A stretch of 64,000 nt of DNA from Rubellimicrobium rubrum (GCF_006152115.1 NZ_VDFU01000018.1:1-64000), one strand, 5' to 3'; shown: positions 7,999 to 16,756, numbered from the stretch's first letter. Numbers and translations are program-made. Notes: generated by a model from the letters alone, not told the origin.

Positions 7999-8892
7999 AT
8001 GACGGAAACGCCCGACTGGATCGCAGTCGACTGGGGCACATCGAACGTCCGGGCCTGGGCGATGACGGCCCAAGGGACCGTGCTGGACGAGGCCGCCTCG
8101 GACAAGGGCATGGGCAAGCTCGCGCCCGCGGAGTTCGAGCCCGCGCTCCTTGACCTGATCGGCGGCTGGGGCGACGGACCCCGGCGCGTCGTGGCCTGCG
8201 GCATGGTCGGCGCGCGTCAGGGCTGGACTGAGGCCCCCTACGCCCGCGTGCCCGGCCACCCGCTGCCGACCGGGCTCACCATGGCCCCCACGACCACGCC
8301 GGGCCTGTCCTTTGGCATCATTCCCGGCCTGTGCCAGAACGACCCCGCCGACGTCATGCGCGGCGAGGAGACCAAGGTCGCGGGCTTCCTCGCGCTCAAC
8401 CCCGGCTGGGACGGAACGCTCCTGCTCCCCGGCACGCATCCCAAGTGGATCAGCGTCAGCGCCGGGGAAATCGTGGCCTTCCGCACTTCCCTGACCGGAG
8501 AGGTCTTCGCCGCGCTGTCCGGCCACACCGTCCTGCGCCACAGCGTGGCGACCGAGCAGTGGGACGACGAGGCCTTCCTGGGCGGCGTGGCCGAGGGGCT
8601 GGCCCGGCCCGAGGCGCTGATGAACCGGCTGTTCGCGATCCGGGCCGAGTCGCTGCTCAAGGGCCTCCAGCCATCCGCCGCCAAGGCGCGGCTCTCGGGC
8701 CTGCTGATCGGCGCCGACCTTGCGGGCGCGCGGGGCTGGTGGCTGGGGGCCCGCGTGGCGCTGATGGGCGCGGGCGACCTCATGGACACTTGGCGCGCCG
8801 CGCTGCAAGCCCAAGGCGTCGCGCCCGAGGAGGCCGACGCCACGCAGGCCACGCTCGCGGGCCTCACCGAAGCCTGGAGGAGAAGCCAATGA
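7999..8892 (+). CDS. dgoK: 2-dehydro-3-deoxygalactonokinase
   Basis: A 297-residue kinase that phosphorylates 2-keto-3-deoxygalactonate in the De Ley-Doudoroff galactose route. Recognition comes from the opening WIAVDWGTSNVRAW (phosphate-binding loop of the family), CGMVGARQGWTEAPY, GEETKVAGFL and the substrate loop LPGTHPKWI. Length agrees with DgoK. The start follows a purine-rich AGGAAGGGCAGGCGCAGG. It is the first gene of a tightly overlapping four-gene operon (dgoK, dgoA, SMP-30, GH42), where every junction overlaps by four bases. Confidence 0.93.
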   Translation: MTETPDWIAVDWGTSNVRAWAMTAQGTVLDEAASDKGMGKLAPAEFEPALLDLIGGWGDGPRRVVACGMVGARQGWTEAPYARVPGHPLPTGLTMAPTTTPGLSFGIIPGLCQNDPADVMRGEETKVAGFLALNPGWDGTLLLPGTHPKWISVSAGEIVAFRTSLTGEVFAALSGHTVLRHSVATEQWDDEAFLGGVAEGLARPEALMNRLFAIRAESLLKGLQPSAAKARLSGLLIGADLAGARGWWLGARVALMGAGDLMDTWRAALQAQGVAPEEADATQATLAGLTEAWRRSQ

Positions 8893-9500
8893 GCCGCCCC
8901 ATCATCGCCATCCTGCGCGGGATCACCCCGCCCGAAGCCGTCCCCATCGGAGAGGCGCTCGTGGCCGCTGGGATCACCACCATCGAGGTGCCGCTGAACT
9001 CGCCCGATCCCTTCGTCTCCATCGGCCAGATGGTTCAGACTCTGGGCGACCGCGCCAAGGTCGGGGCCGGGACGGTGCTGACCGCCGAGGATGTGGGCCG
9101 GGTGCGCGAGGTCGGTGGTCAGATCGTCGTCTCGCCCAACTGCGACCCGGAGGTCATCCGGGCAACCGTCGCCGCCGGAATGGAAAGCTGGCCGGGCGTG
9201 ATGACGCCCACGGAATGCTTCGCCGCCCTCAAGGCCGGGGCCACGGGCCTCAAGATCTTTCCGGGCAGCCTTCTCGGCCCTGACGGGCTCAAGGCGATCC
9301 GGGCGGTTCTGCCCAAAGGCACGCTGGTCTATGGCGTGGGCGGGGCCAGCGCCGACAACTTCGCGGCCTGGATCAAGGCCAGCGCGGACGGCTTTGGCAT
9401 CGGCACTGCGCTCTACACGCCCGGCTTGTCGGCGGACGAGGTGAGCGAGCGCGCCAGGCACATCGTCGCGGCCTTCGACGCCGCCAGGGGGGCAGCATGA
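8889..9500 (+). CDS. dgoA: 2-dehydro-3-deoxy-6-phosphogalactonate aldolase
   Basis: A 203-residue class I aldolase of the KDPG/KDPGal family that splits KDPGal to pyruvate and glyceraldehyde-3-phosphate. IAILRGITPPEA is at the start, the catalytic Glu sits in TTIEVPLNSPDP, and the Schiff-base Lys in GLKIFPGS. The VYGVGGAS phosphate loop and FGIGTALY complete the barrel. The PLNSP signature and the pairing with dgoK favour the galactose over the glucose version. Start and stop overlap both neighbours by ATGA. Confidence 0.93.
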   Translation: MSRPIIAILRGITPPEAVPIGEALVAAGITTIEVPLNSPDPFVSIGQMVQTLGDRAKVGAGTVLTAEDVGRVREVGGQIVVSPNCDPEVIRATVAAGMESWPGVMTPTECFAALKAGATGLKIFPGSLLGPDGLKAIRAVLPKGTLVYGVGGASADNFAAWIKASADGFGIGTALYTPGLSADEVSERARHIVAAFDAARGAA

Positions 9501-10351
9501 CGACGGCACGGGTCCACGACCAGACGGTCTGCCTTCTGGGCGAGGGGGCTCTCTGGCACCCCGAGCGGGGGGAGCTTCTGTGGTTCGACATCCTGGGTCG
9601 GATGCTGTTCGCGGGCGAACGGCGGCACCGGCTGACCGAGCTGTCCTCGGCCGCCGGATGGATCGACCGCGACACGATCCTTGTGGCCCAGAAGGGCGCT
9701 CTGGTGCGCTTTCACCTGGACAGCGGGCGGTCCGAGACGGTCGCGGGCCTCGACGAGGCCAACCCCGCCGTTCGGTCCAACGACGGGCGCGCCGATCCCT
9801 GGGGCGGCTTCTGGATCGGGACCATGGGCCTCAAGGCAGAGCCCGAGGCGGGCGCGATCTGGCGCTACTACCGGGGCGAGGTGCGCCAGCTCGTGCCCAA
9901 GGTGCAGATCCCCAACGCGATCTGCTTCGATCCCTCGGGCACCCACGTCGTGTACACCGACACGGAAACCCAGATCGTCTGGTGCCAGCGGTTGGCCGAG
10001 GCCGACGGCTTTCCGACCGGCGAGCGGGAGATGTTCCTCGACTTCCGGGGCACGGACCTGAACCCGGACGGGGCGGTCTTCGACGCCGAGGGCAATGTCT
10101 GGATCGCCTTCTGGGGTTCGGGCAAGGTCGCGGGCTACGGGCGCGACGGCCAGCCGCTGGAGGAGTTCGCCGTCCCCGCCAAGCAGAGCACCTGCCCGGC
10201 CTTTGGGGGTGAAGGAATGTCGACCCTGTTCGTCACCACCGCCGCCGCCGGCATCCCGCAGTCGGATCTGGCCGCCATGCCCGAGATCGGACGGACCTTT
10301 GCCATCGAGACCGGCCACAAGGGCATCCCGGAGCCCAAGGTGATCCTTTGA
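9497..10351 (+). CDS. SMP-30/gluconolactonase family lactonase (probable galactonolactonase)
   Basis: A 284-residue six-bladed beta-propeller of the SMP-30/regucalcin/gluconolactonase family. LLGEGALWHPERGELLWFDI holds the first metal-binding Glu. VRSNDGRADPWGGFWIGTMG carries the Asn/Asp metal ligands, and PNAICFDPSGTHVVYTDT and DLNPDGAVFDAEGNVWIAFW complete the site. The family hydrolyses sugar lactones with a divalent metal. Because it lies between KDPGal aldolase and beta-galactosidase genes, galactono-1,4-lactone (or arabinonolactone) is the likely substrate. That part is inference from context. Confidence 0.88.
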   Translation: MTTARVHDQTVCLLGEGALWHPERGELLWFDILGRMLFAGERRHRLTELSSAAGWIDRDTILVAQKGALVRFHLDSGRSETVAGLDEANPAVRSNDGRADPWGGFWIGTMGLKAEPEAGAIWRYYRGEVRQLVPKVQIPNAICFDPSGTHVVYTDTETQIVWCQRLAEADGFPTGEREMFLDFRGTDLNPDGAVFDAEGNVWIAFWGSGKVAGYGRDGQPLEEFAVPAKQSTCPAFGGEGMSTLFVTTAAAGIPQSDLAAMPEIGRTFAIETGHKGIPEPKVIL

Positions 10352-12252
10352 AACGATCGCTCGGCGTCTGCTACTACCCCGAGCACTGGGACGAAGCCGT
10401 CTGGGCCGAGGACGCGCGGCGCATGGCCGAGGCGGGCATCCGGTGGGTCCGCATCGGAGAGTTCGCCTGGTCGCGGATGGAGCCCGCGCCGGGCCGCTTC
10501 GACTGGCACTGGCTCGACCGCGCCATCGCGACCCTGGGCGCGGCGGGGCTGAAGGTCGTCCTGGGCACACCCACGGCCACGCCGCCGATCTGGATGGTCG
10601 AGAAGCACCCCGACATGCTGCCCGTGGACCGCCACGGGAGCCCCCGCAAGTTCGGCTCGCGCCGGCATTACGACTTCAGCCACGCGGGCTACCGCGAGGA
10701 GTGCCGCCGGATCGTGCGGCTGATGGCCGAGCGCTACGGGCGCGACCCCCATGTGGCTGCCTGGCAGACCGACAACGAATACGCCTGCCACGACACGGTC
10801 CACAGTTACTCCGACGCCGCGCGCGCCGCGTTCCGCGACTGGCTCGCGCAGCGCTACCAGAGCACCGACGCGCTGAACCGCGCCTGGGGCAACGTGTTCT
10901 GGTCCATGGAGGTCACGGACTGGTCGCAGGTGGACCTGCCGAACGGGACCGTGACCGAGCCCAACCCGTCGCTGTCGCTCGCCTTCCGCCGCTTCGCCTC
11001 GGAGATGGTGGTGGAGTTCAACCGCGTGCAGGTCGAGGAGATCCGAAGGCACTCCGACGCGCCGATCCTGCACAACTACATGGGCCGGGTCACCGATTTC
11101 GACCATTTCGCGGTGGGCGCGGACCTCGATGCGGCAAGCTGGGACAGCTACCCCATCGGCTTCCTGTCCGACCGGATCGAGAACGAACCCGAGCGCAAGC
11201 AGACATTCCTTCGCCAGGGCGACCCGGACAACCAGGCCTTCCACCACGACCTGTACCGTGCCGTGGGCCGGGGCCGCTGGTGGGTCATGGAGCAGCAGCC
11301 GGGCCCCGTGAACTGGGCGCCCTGGAACCCCGCCCCCCTCCCCGGCATGGTCCGCCTCTGGACATGGGAGGCCTTTGCCCATGGAGCCGAGGTCGTCAGC
11401 TACTTCCGCTGGCGGCAGGCCCCCTTCGCGCAGGAACAGATGCATGCGGGCCTCCTGCGCCCCGACTCGGAGCCCGCGCCGGGCCTCCTTGAGGCCGCCG
11501 AGGTCGCGCAGGAACTGGAGCGGATGCCCGAGATCGACCTCGCGCCCGCGCCGGTCGCGCTCGTGTTCGACTACGAAAGCGCCTGGGCCTGGGAGGTGCA
11601 GCCGCAGGGCCGCGACTTCGACTTCTGGCGCCTGGCCTTTGCCGCCTACCGGGCGCTGCGGCGCGCGGGGCTGTCGGTGGACATCCTGCCGCCCGATGCG
11701 GCGGACCTGTCGGCCTACAAGCTCGTCCTCGCACCCGGCCTCATGCGGCTGTCGGACCCGCTCCGCGAGGCGCTGGCGCGCTACGAAGGGCTAGCCCTGG
11801 TCGGGCCGCGTACCGACACCAAGACGGAGGAGCTGGCGATCCGCGTGCCCCTCGGCCCCGACCTTCCCGGCCTTGATGCCCGGGTGACGCTGGCCGAAAG
11901 CCTGCCGCCGGGGGCCGAGGTGCCGCTGGAGAACGGAGGGCGCTTCCTCCACTGGTTCGAGCATCTGGAAGGGGACGCGCCGGTTGCGTGGCGCACCCTG
12001 GATGGGCGGCCCGCGATCCTGGGGAACGGCCGCGTGCGCTACCTTGCGGGGTGGCCCGATGACGCGACCTTCGACGGCATCGTCCGGGGTCTGTGCGCCG
12101 AGGCTGGAATCGAGACCCTGGACCTGCCGGACGGGCTGCGGGTCCGCGACACGGCCCGCCACCGCTTCGTCTTCAACTACGCGCCCGAACCTCTGCCCTG
12201 GGCCGGCACCATCCTGATCCCGCCCGCCGGGGTCTTCTGGGAGTCGCGCTAG
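10348..12252 (+). CDS. Beta-galactosidase, glycoside hydrolase family 42
   Basis: A 634-residue GH42 enzyme. The family hallmarks are GVCYYPEHW at the N-terminus, WVRIGEFAWSRMEP, and the acid/base Glu in WQTDNEY (about residue 144). The nucleophile is the Glu in VMEQQPGPVNWAP (about residue 315). A trimerisation-type domain and a C-terminal beta domain follow. No signal peptide is visible, so it is cytoplasmic and would act on imported galactosides. The start is a TTG overlapping the previous TGA, with AAGG 9 bases upstream. Its product would feed the downstream half of the pathway encoded by the same operon. The stop overlaps that of the convergent hydrolase. Confidence 0.93.
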   Translation: MKRSLGVCYYPEHWDEAVWAEDARRMAEAGIRWVRIGEFAWSRMEPAPGRFDWHWLDRAIATLGAAGLKVVLGTPTATPPIWMVEKHPDMLPVDRHGSPRKFGSRRHYDFSHAGYREECRRIVRLMAERYGRDPHVAAWQTDNEYACHDTVHSYSDAARAAFRDWLAQRYQSTDALNRAWGNVFWSMEVTDWSQVDLPNGTVTEPNPSLSLAFRRFASEMVVEFNRVQVEEIRRHSDAPILHNYMGRVTDFDHFAVGADLDAASWDSYPIGFLSDRIENEPERKQTFLRQGDPDNQAFHHDLYRAVGRGRWWVMEQQPGPVNWAPWNPAPLPGMVRLWTWEAFAHGAEVVSYFRWRQAPFAQEQMHAGLLRPDSEPAPGLLEAAEVAQELERMPEIDLAPAPVALVFDYESAWAWEVQPQGRDFDFWRLAFAAYRALRRAGLSVDILPPDAADLSAYKLVLAPGLMRLSDPLREALARYEGLALVGPRTDTKTEELAIRVPLGPDLPGLDARVTLAESLPPGAEVPLENGGRFLHWFEHLEGDAPVAWRTLDGRPAILGNGRVRYLAGWPDDATFDGIVRGLCAEAGIETLDLPDGLRVRDTARHRFVFNYAPEPLPWAGTILIPPAGVFWESR

Positions 12253-12836
12253 GCCAGGAATTCCTGCATGGCCTGCCATTCGGACGGGTCGATCCCGTGC
12301 CCGTCGGCGTGCCAGTGCAGAGTGACGAGCGCGCCCTGGGTTTCGAGCCAGTCCGACAGCCGCATGGTCAGCTGCGGCGGGCAGATCGGATCGCGCTGCC
12401 CGGCGGTGATCAGCACCCGCCGCCCCTCCAGCCCCGGCGCGTCCGGGGGCGTGAAGGGGATGAGCGGGTGCAGCAGCACCGCCTCCGTGAACAGATCCGG
12501 CCGCGCGGCCAGGACCGAGGCCAGGATGTTCGCCCCGTTCGAATAGCCCAGGCCCACGACCCGGCTTGCCCCGGTGCGCGCGATCTCGCCTGCGACGAAG
12601 TCGGCCATGGCGACGGTGCGGCGCGCCAGGTCCTCCATATCGTAGATGCCCTCGGCCGAGCGGCGGAAGAAGCGGAGCATGCCCTGCTCGTTCACCTCGC
12701 CGCGCGGCGAGACGACATGCGCCCCCGGCAGGAGCCGGGGCCCGAGGCCGTGGAACTGCCCCTCGTCACCCCCCGTGCCGTGGAAGGTGAGCAGGAGGGG
12801 GCCGCCCGCCTGCCCCTCGCTGCGGGCTGCGATCAC
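12249..12836 (-). CDS. Alpha/beta hydrolase, phospholipase/carboxylesterase family (MhqD-like)
   Basis: A 195-residue serine hydrolase of the PF02230 type. It shows LLLTFHGTGGDEGQF (oxyanion region), the nucleophile elbow GLGYSNGANI (GxSxG), the Asp in TAGQRDPICPP and the catalytic His in WHADGHGID. The GTG start at 12836 overlaps the stop of the preceding ring-cleaving dioxygenase gene by four bases. In Bacillus subtilis a similar esterase (MhqD) is encoded with a glyoxalase/dioxygenase (MhqE) for quinone and electrophile defence, and the same pairing here suggests a related role. No MhqR-type repressor is next to it. Confidence 0.85.
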   Translation of the reverse strand: MIAARSEGQAGGPLLLTFHGTGGDEGQFHGLGPRLLPGAHVVSPRGEVNEQGMLRFFRRSAEGIYDMEDLARRTVAMADFVAGEIARTGASRVVGLGYSNGANILASVLAARPDLFTEAVLLHPLIPFTPPDAPGLEGRRVLITAGQRDPICPPQLTMRLSDWLETQGALVTLHWHADGHGIDPSEWQAMQEFLA

Positions 12837-13765
12837 GACAGGCCCTCCAGCGGCTCCAGGTGCTGGACCAGCCGGTCGTGCAGATGCGCGTGCTGCTGGG
12901 GAAGCTTGAGCGCGGTCCCCAGGACCTCGGCGGCCTCGTCGCGGGTGAAGCCGGGCTCGTCGGTGGCGATCTCGAACAGCACGCCGCCGGGGCTGCGGAA
13001 GTAGATGGCCCAGAAGTAGTCGCGGTCGATCGAGGGCGTGGCCTGGAAGCCTGCCGCAGCCAACTCTCGCCTCACCTCGGCCTGGGTGGCCTTGTCCGCA
13101 ACCGAGAAGGCGATGTGGTGGACCGATCCGGCGCTCTGGAGCGCGGGCCGGACGGTCGGATCCTCGTGCAGGTCCACGATCTGCGCGCCGTTGCCCTGCG
13201 CGAGCCGCATCCGCGTGACCGGACCCTCGCGCCCCTCCTCCCGGTAGCCCATCAGGCGCAGGAGGTCGGCGGTGGCGCCGATGTCCTGCAACGTGAGCGT
13301 CACGGAATGGAAGCCCCGGATGCCCATCTCGACGCCGACGCCGTTCTCGGTCCAGGGGGTGCGCGCGTCCTGGGCGACCTCCACAAGGGCCAGGCTTTCG
13401 CCGTCGGGCCCCTCGATCAGCAGCCGCTCGTCGCCCAGCACGATCTCGCGGGTCGTCGGGCCCAAGGGGGCCAGCCGCTCCTCCCAGGCCGGCAAGCTTC
13501 CGACCGGGACGGCAAAGGCGGTGAGCGACGCCTCGCCCGTGCCCCTCCGGCCGCGCGCGGCATTGGGAAAGGGGAACGAGGTCATCACCGTGCCGGGCCG
13601 TCCCAGTTCGTCGCCGAAATACAGGTGGTAGACGTCCGGCGCATCGAAGTTCACCGTGGTCTTCACCCGCCGCAGGCCCAGGGCCTCGGTGTAGAAGGCG
13701 TTGTTGGCCGACGCGCCCGACGCGAGCATCGTGACGTGGTGCAGCCCGTTGATCTTGTCCGTCAT
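12833..13765 (-). CDS. Ring-cleaving dioxygenase, VOC/glyoxalase superfamily (MhqE/MhqO-like)
   Basis: A 310-residue protein with two vicinal-oxygen-chelate modules. The first opens with INGLHHVTMLASGASANNAFYTEALGLRRVKTTVNFD, split here by its metal His at GLHH. The second contains GIRGFHSVTLTLQD and SVHHIAFSVADKATQAE, with a Glu in PGGVLFEIATDEPGF as the last metal ligand. This arrangement is that of the extradiol ring-cleaving dioxygenases linked to hydroquinone detoxification. It is followed at a four-base overlap by an MhqD-like hydrolase. The start is an ATG giving MTDKINGLHH. Confidence 0.87.
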   Translation of the reverse strand: MTDKINGLHHVTMLASGASANNAFYTEALGLRRVKTTVNFDAPDVYHLYFGDELGRPGTVMTSFPFPNAARGRRGTGEASLTAFAVPVGSLPAWEERLAPLGPTTREIVLGDERLLIEGPDGESLALVEVAQDARTPWTENGVGVEMGIRGFHSVTLTLQDIGATADLLRLMGYREEGREGPVTRMRLAQGNGAQIVDLHEDPTVRPALQSAGSVHHIAFSVADKATQAEVRRELAAAGFQATPSIDRDYFWAIYFRSPGGVLFEIATDEPGFTRDEAAEVLGTALKLPQQHAHLHDRLVQHLEPLEGLS

Positions 13766-13890
13766 CGCATCCTCCGCGTTTCCGATGCGCCGACATAGGG
13801 CGACGGGGCGGCTGGCCCCAAGCCCACCCAAGCGAACGATCTCTGTGCGGGAATGCGAGGAGGCCCGGTCGGTTCCCTGCGACGTGCCAC

Positions 13891-15321
13891 CTACCAGCCC
13901 GAGATGGCCTTGACCTCCAGGAACTCCTCGATGCCCCAGACGCCACCCTCGCGGGCGCGTCCCGAAGCCTTGGTGCCGCCGAAGGGCGCGCCGCGTCCGC
14001 GCGACGTGCCGTTCATCTCGATCATCCCGGCCCTGAGTTGCCGGGCCAAGCGGTGCCGCCGCTCCTCGTCGCCGGTCTGGACATAGTTGGTCAGCCCGTA
14101 ATCGGTGTCGTTCGCGATCCGCAGCGCCTCTTCCTCGGTGTCGAAGGGCATCATGGACAGGACGGGGCCGAAGATCTCGGTCCTTTCGATGCTCATGCCG
14201 GGCGTGACGTCGGCAAAGACCGTGGGCCGCACGAAGAAGCCCCGGTTCAGGTGCTCGGGCCGCCCCGGCCCCCCGGCGACGAGCCGCGCCCCTTCCTCGA
14301 TCCCCTTCTGGATCAGGCCCTGGACATGCTCCCATTGGCGCGCGTTCACCACCGGGCCGATGTGGCGGCCCTTCTCGGATGCGGGGCTGACCATTGTCGC
14401 CTCGGCCACGGCGCGGGCGGTCTCGATGGCCCGCTCGTAGACCGGCCTTTCGACCAGCATGCGGGTGGGCGCGTTGCAGCTTTGGCCGGTGTTCTGCATG
14501 ACGTGCCGCACGCCCCGCTCCACCGCGCGCTCGTCGGCATCGGCAAAGACGAGGTTCGCCCCCTTGCCGCCCAGTTCCAGCGTGACGCGCTTGAAGGTGT
14601 CGGCGGCAGCGACCGTGATCGCCCGCCCGGCTCGGGTGGAGCCCGTGAAGGAGATCATCTCCACGTCCGGATGCGTGCTGAGCCGCGTCCCGGCACTCGC
14701 GCCATCGCCTTGGATCATGTTGAAGACGCCGGGCGGCACTCCCGCCTCGTGCAGCATCTCGGCCACCACCACGGCCGACAGCGGGGCCTGCTCGGACGGC
14801 TTGAGGACCGAGGTGCAGCCCGCCAGCAACGCCGGGATGACCTTGAGCGCGATCTGGTTCGCGGGCCAGTTCCAGGGCGTGATGAGGCCCACGACGCCGA
14901 TGGGCTCCAGGGCGATGCGCGTCTGCGGCGCATGGGGGCCGAGCGGCTTCAGCCATTCGATGTGGTCGAAGGCGGTCAGGAAGTTCTCGACGTGCCAGGA
15001 AAAGGACGGGGCCTGCTCGGCCAGCGCAAAGTCGATGGGCGCGCCCATCTCCAGGCTGATCGCCTCGGCGAAGTCCCTCTCGCGCCGGTGGTATTCGGCC
15101 AGGATGCGCTCCACGAGGGTGCGGCGTTCCTGCGGGTCGGTCATCGACCAGCCGGGCAGGGCGGCCTTGGCGCTCGCCACGGCGGCGTCCACGTCCTGCG
15201 GCCCGGCCAGGGTGATCGTGACCGCCGCTTCCTCGGTCGAGGGGTCGATGACGGCATGCTCGCGCCCGTCCCGCGACTCCACCCAGGAGCCACCGATGTA
15301 AAACCGCTTCTTTTCGATCAT
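13891..15321 (-). CDS. Aldehyde dehydrogenase family protein
   Basis: A 476-residue NAD(P)-dependent aldehyde dehydrogenase. PWNWPANQI and FTGSTRAGRAI bind the cofactor, the general base Glu lies in TLELGGKGANLVF, and the nucleophile Cys in QNTGQSCNAPTR. EIFGPVLSMMPF and the closing GGTKASGRAREGG are conserved. The Cys context (GQSCNAPTR) resembles broad aldehyde dehydrogenases rather than a betaine- or semialdehyde-specific class, so the substrate is left open. It is divergent from the peroxiredoxin gene with about 100 bases between them. Confidence 0.9.
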   Translation of the reverse strand: MIEKKRFYIGGSWVESRDGREHAVIDPSTEEAAVTITLAGPQDVDAAVASAKAALPGWSMTDPQERRTLVERILAEYHRRERDFAEAISLEMGAPIDFALAEQAPSFSWHVENFLTAFDHIEWLKPLGPHAPQTRIALEPIGVVGLITPWNWPANQIALKVIPALLAGCTSVLKPSEQAPLSAVVVAEMLHEAGVPPGVFNMIQGDGASAGTRLSTHPDVEMISFTGSTRAGRAITVAAADTFKRVTLELGGKGANLVFADADERAVERGVRHVMQNTGQSCNAPTRMLVERPVYERAIETARAVAEATMVSPASEKGRHIGPVVNARQWEHVQGLIQKGIEEGARLVAGGPGRPEHLNRGFFVRPTVFADVTPGMSIERTEIFGPVLSMMPFDTEEEALRIANDTDYGLTNYVQTGDEERRHRLARQLRAGMIEMNGTSRGRGAPFGGTKASGRAREGGVWGIEEFLEVKAISGW

Positions 15322-15425
15322 TTCGTTCTCCCCGCACCCGTGGCGCGCTTGGCTCCCTCTGACTATATTGACGCGACGTGCATCCGGCCAAGCCGGGCCG
15401 CGACATGACCTTGGGGAGCCACGAC

Positions 15426-16079
15426 ATGGGCCTGCGTATCAACGACACCATCCCGAACCTGGCGGTCGAGACCGATCAGGGCACGATCCACCTGCATGAC
15501 TGGGTGGGCGACTCCTGGGCGGTGATCTTCAGCCATCCCAAGGACTTCACCCCCGTCTGCACCACCGAGTTCGGGGCCGTGGCCCGTCTGGACGCGGAAT
15601 GGAAGAAGCGCGGCGTGAAGGTGCTGGGCATTTCCGTGGACGGGGTCGAGGAGCACGTCCGCTGGAAGCAGGACATCAAGATCGCCGGCAGCGCCGAGCC
15701 GACCTTTCCCATCGCGGCGGACCACGACCTCGCCGTCTCCAAGGCCTTCGACATGCTCCCGGCCGAGGCCTACCTGCCCGAGGGACGCACCCCCAACGAC
15801 ACCGCGACGGTGCGCAGCGTCTTCATCATCGGGCCCGACAAGAAGCTGAAGCTGTCGATGACCTACCCGATGAGCGTGGGCCGCAACTTCTCCGAGATCC
15901 TGCGCGCCGTGGACGCGCTGCAGGCGGCCGCCAAGAACGGAATCGCCACGCCCGCCGACTGGCAGCCCGGCGATGACGTGATCATCCCCGTCGCGGTGTC
16001 GAACGACGACGCCCGCGCCAAGTTCGGCGACTTCGAGACGGTGCTGCCCTACCTGCGCAAGGTCAAGCTTCCGGCCTGA
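15426..16079 (+). CDS. 1-Cys peroxiredoxin (Prx6/AhpC-TSA family)
   Basis: A 217-residue peroxidase of the Prx6 type. The peroxidatic Cys is in HPKDFTPVCTTEFG (about residue 45), with the Arg in TATVRSVFIIGPDKK completing the active site. The long C-terminal region with LPYLRKVKLPA is characteristic of the subfamily. No clear resolving Cys is seen, consistent with a one-cysteine mechanism. The ATG at 15426 is chosen because GGGGAG lies 7 bases upstream. In-frame GTG 15378 and ATG 15405 would add residues without family similarity. It is divergent from the aldehyde dehydrogenase gene. Confidence 0.92.
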   Translation: MGLRINDTIPNLAVETDQGTIHLHDWVGDSWAVIFSHPKDFTPVCTTEFGAVARLDAEWKKRGVKVLGISVDGVEEHVRWKQDIKIAGSAEPTFPIAADHDLAVSKAFDMLPAEAYLPEGRTPNDTATVRSVFIIGPDKKLKLSMTYPMSVGRNFSEILRAVDALQAAAKNGIATPADWQPGDDVIIPVAVSNDDARAKFGDFETVLPYLRKVKLPA

Positions 16080-16109
16080 GGGGCCAGGCGGGGTCCGGTC
16101 AGGGCCCCG

Positions 16110-16673
16110 TCACGCCTCGGCGAGGGAGACGACCCGCGTGCCGACCGGCACCCGGTCGTAAAGGTCGATCATGTGTTCGTTGATGAGACGCGGGCAGCCC
16201 GAGGAGAAGCTTTGCCCCATCGTCCAGGGCTGCGGAGTGCCATGGATGCGGAACATCGTGTCGCGCCCATCCTGATACAGATACAGCGCCCGCGCCCCCA
16301 GGGGGTTCATCGCGTGCCCACCGGGCAGGCCGGTGCTAAATTTGCCGTAAACCTGGGGTTCATAGGCGATCATCTCGGCCGTCGGACGCCAGGCCGGCCA
16401 TTCGGCCTTGCGCGCCACATGGGCCACGCCGTTGAAGTTGCGCCCCGGCGCGCCGACCGCGATCTTGTAGCGCCGGGCCAGTCCGTCGGCCACCGTGAGG
16501 TAAAGCCAGGTGCCCGGCACGTCCACGTGGATCTCTCCGACCGGGACGCCCGGCTTGATCTCCACCTCGGTGGGCAGCCAGTCGTTCGGGATACGCACGA
16601 CCTGCTGCGCGAGGGCGGGCGCGGCAAGAAGGCTCGCCGCCGCAGCGACGAGAAAGCTTCGACGAGTCGTCAT
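16110..16673 (-). CDS. L,D-transpeptidase (YkuD domain), Tat-type signal
   Basis: A 187-residue periplasmic enzyme. The N-terminus TTRRSFLVAAAASLLAAPALAQ is a signal peptide with a twin-arginine motif (TRRSFL), so export through Tat is likely. The YkuD domain covers most of the mature chain. The catalytic His is in FRIHGTPQPW and the nucleophile Cys in SFSSGCPRLINEH. Such enzymes make 3-3 peptidoglycan crosslinks or attach proteins to the wall. A paralogue lies immediately upstream on the same strand. Confidence 0.9.
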   Translation of the reverse strand: MTTRRSFLVAAAASLLAAPALAQQVVRIPNDWLPTEVEIKPGVPVGEIHVDVPGTWLYLTVADGLARRYKIAVGAPGRNFNGVAHVARKAEWPAWRPTAEMIAYEPQVYGKFSTGLPGGHAMNPLGARALYLYQDGRDTMFRIHGTPQPWTMGQSFSSGCPRLINEHMIDLYDRVPVGTRVVSLAEA

Positions 16674-16756
16674 GATGGCCTGTTGTCTTTTGTTTTCTGC
16701 TCGGGGTCGTTCTACCCCAGGGCAAGGCCAAAGATCGTTACGTCATGCGGGCAGAT

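Noticed and set aside
7825-8889. N-terminal extension of the MFS gene to 770 residues
   Set aside because: The extension is antisense to dgoK and lacks membrane or domain character. A normal MFS start lies at 7824.
15349-15369. TTGGCT and TATATT before the peroxiredoxin gene as a sigma-70 promoter
   Set aside because: The two elements are only 9 bases apart, too close for a -35/-10 pair.
12833-15451. An 872-codon minus-strand frame running through the aldehyde dehydrogenase gene into the dioxygenase gene
   Set aside because: Only the last 310 codons (from 13765) have family similarity. The rest is an out-of-frame reading of the aldehyde dehydrogenase, which is intact in its own frame.
16080-16108. 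Hairpin after the peroxiredoxin gene as a terminator
   Set aside because: It has only a 6-bp stem with a 17-base loop and no T tract, so it is within what chance gives in this GC-rich DNA.
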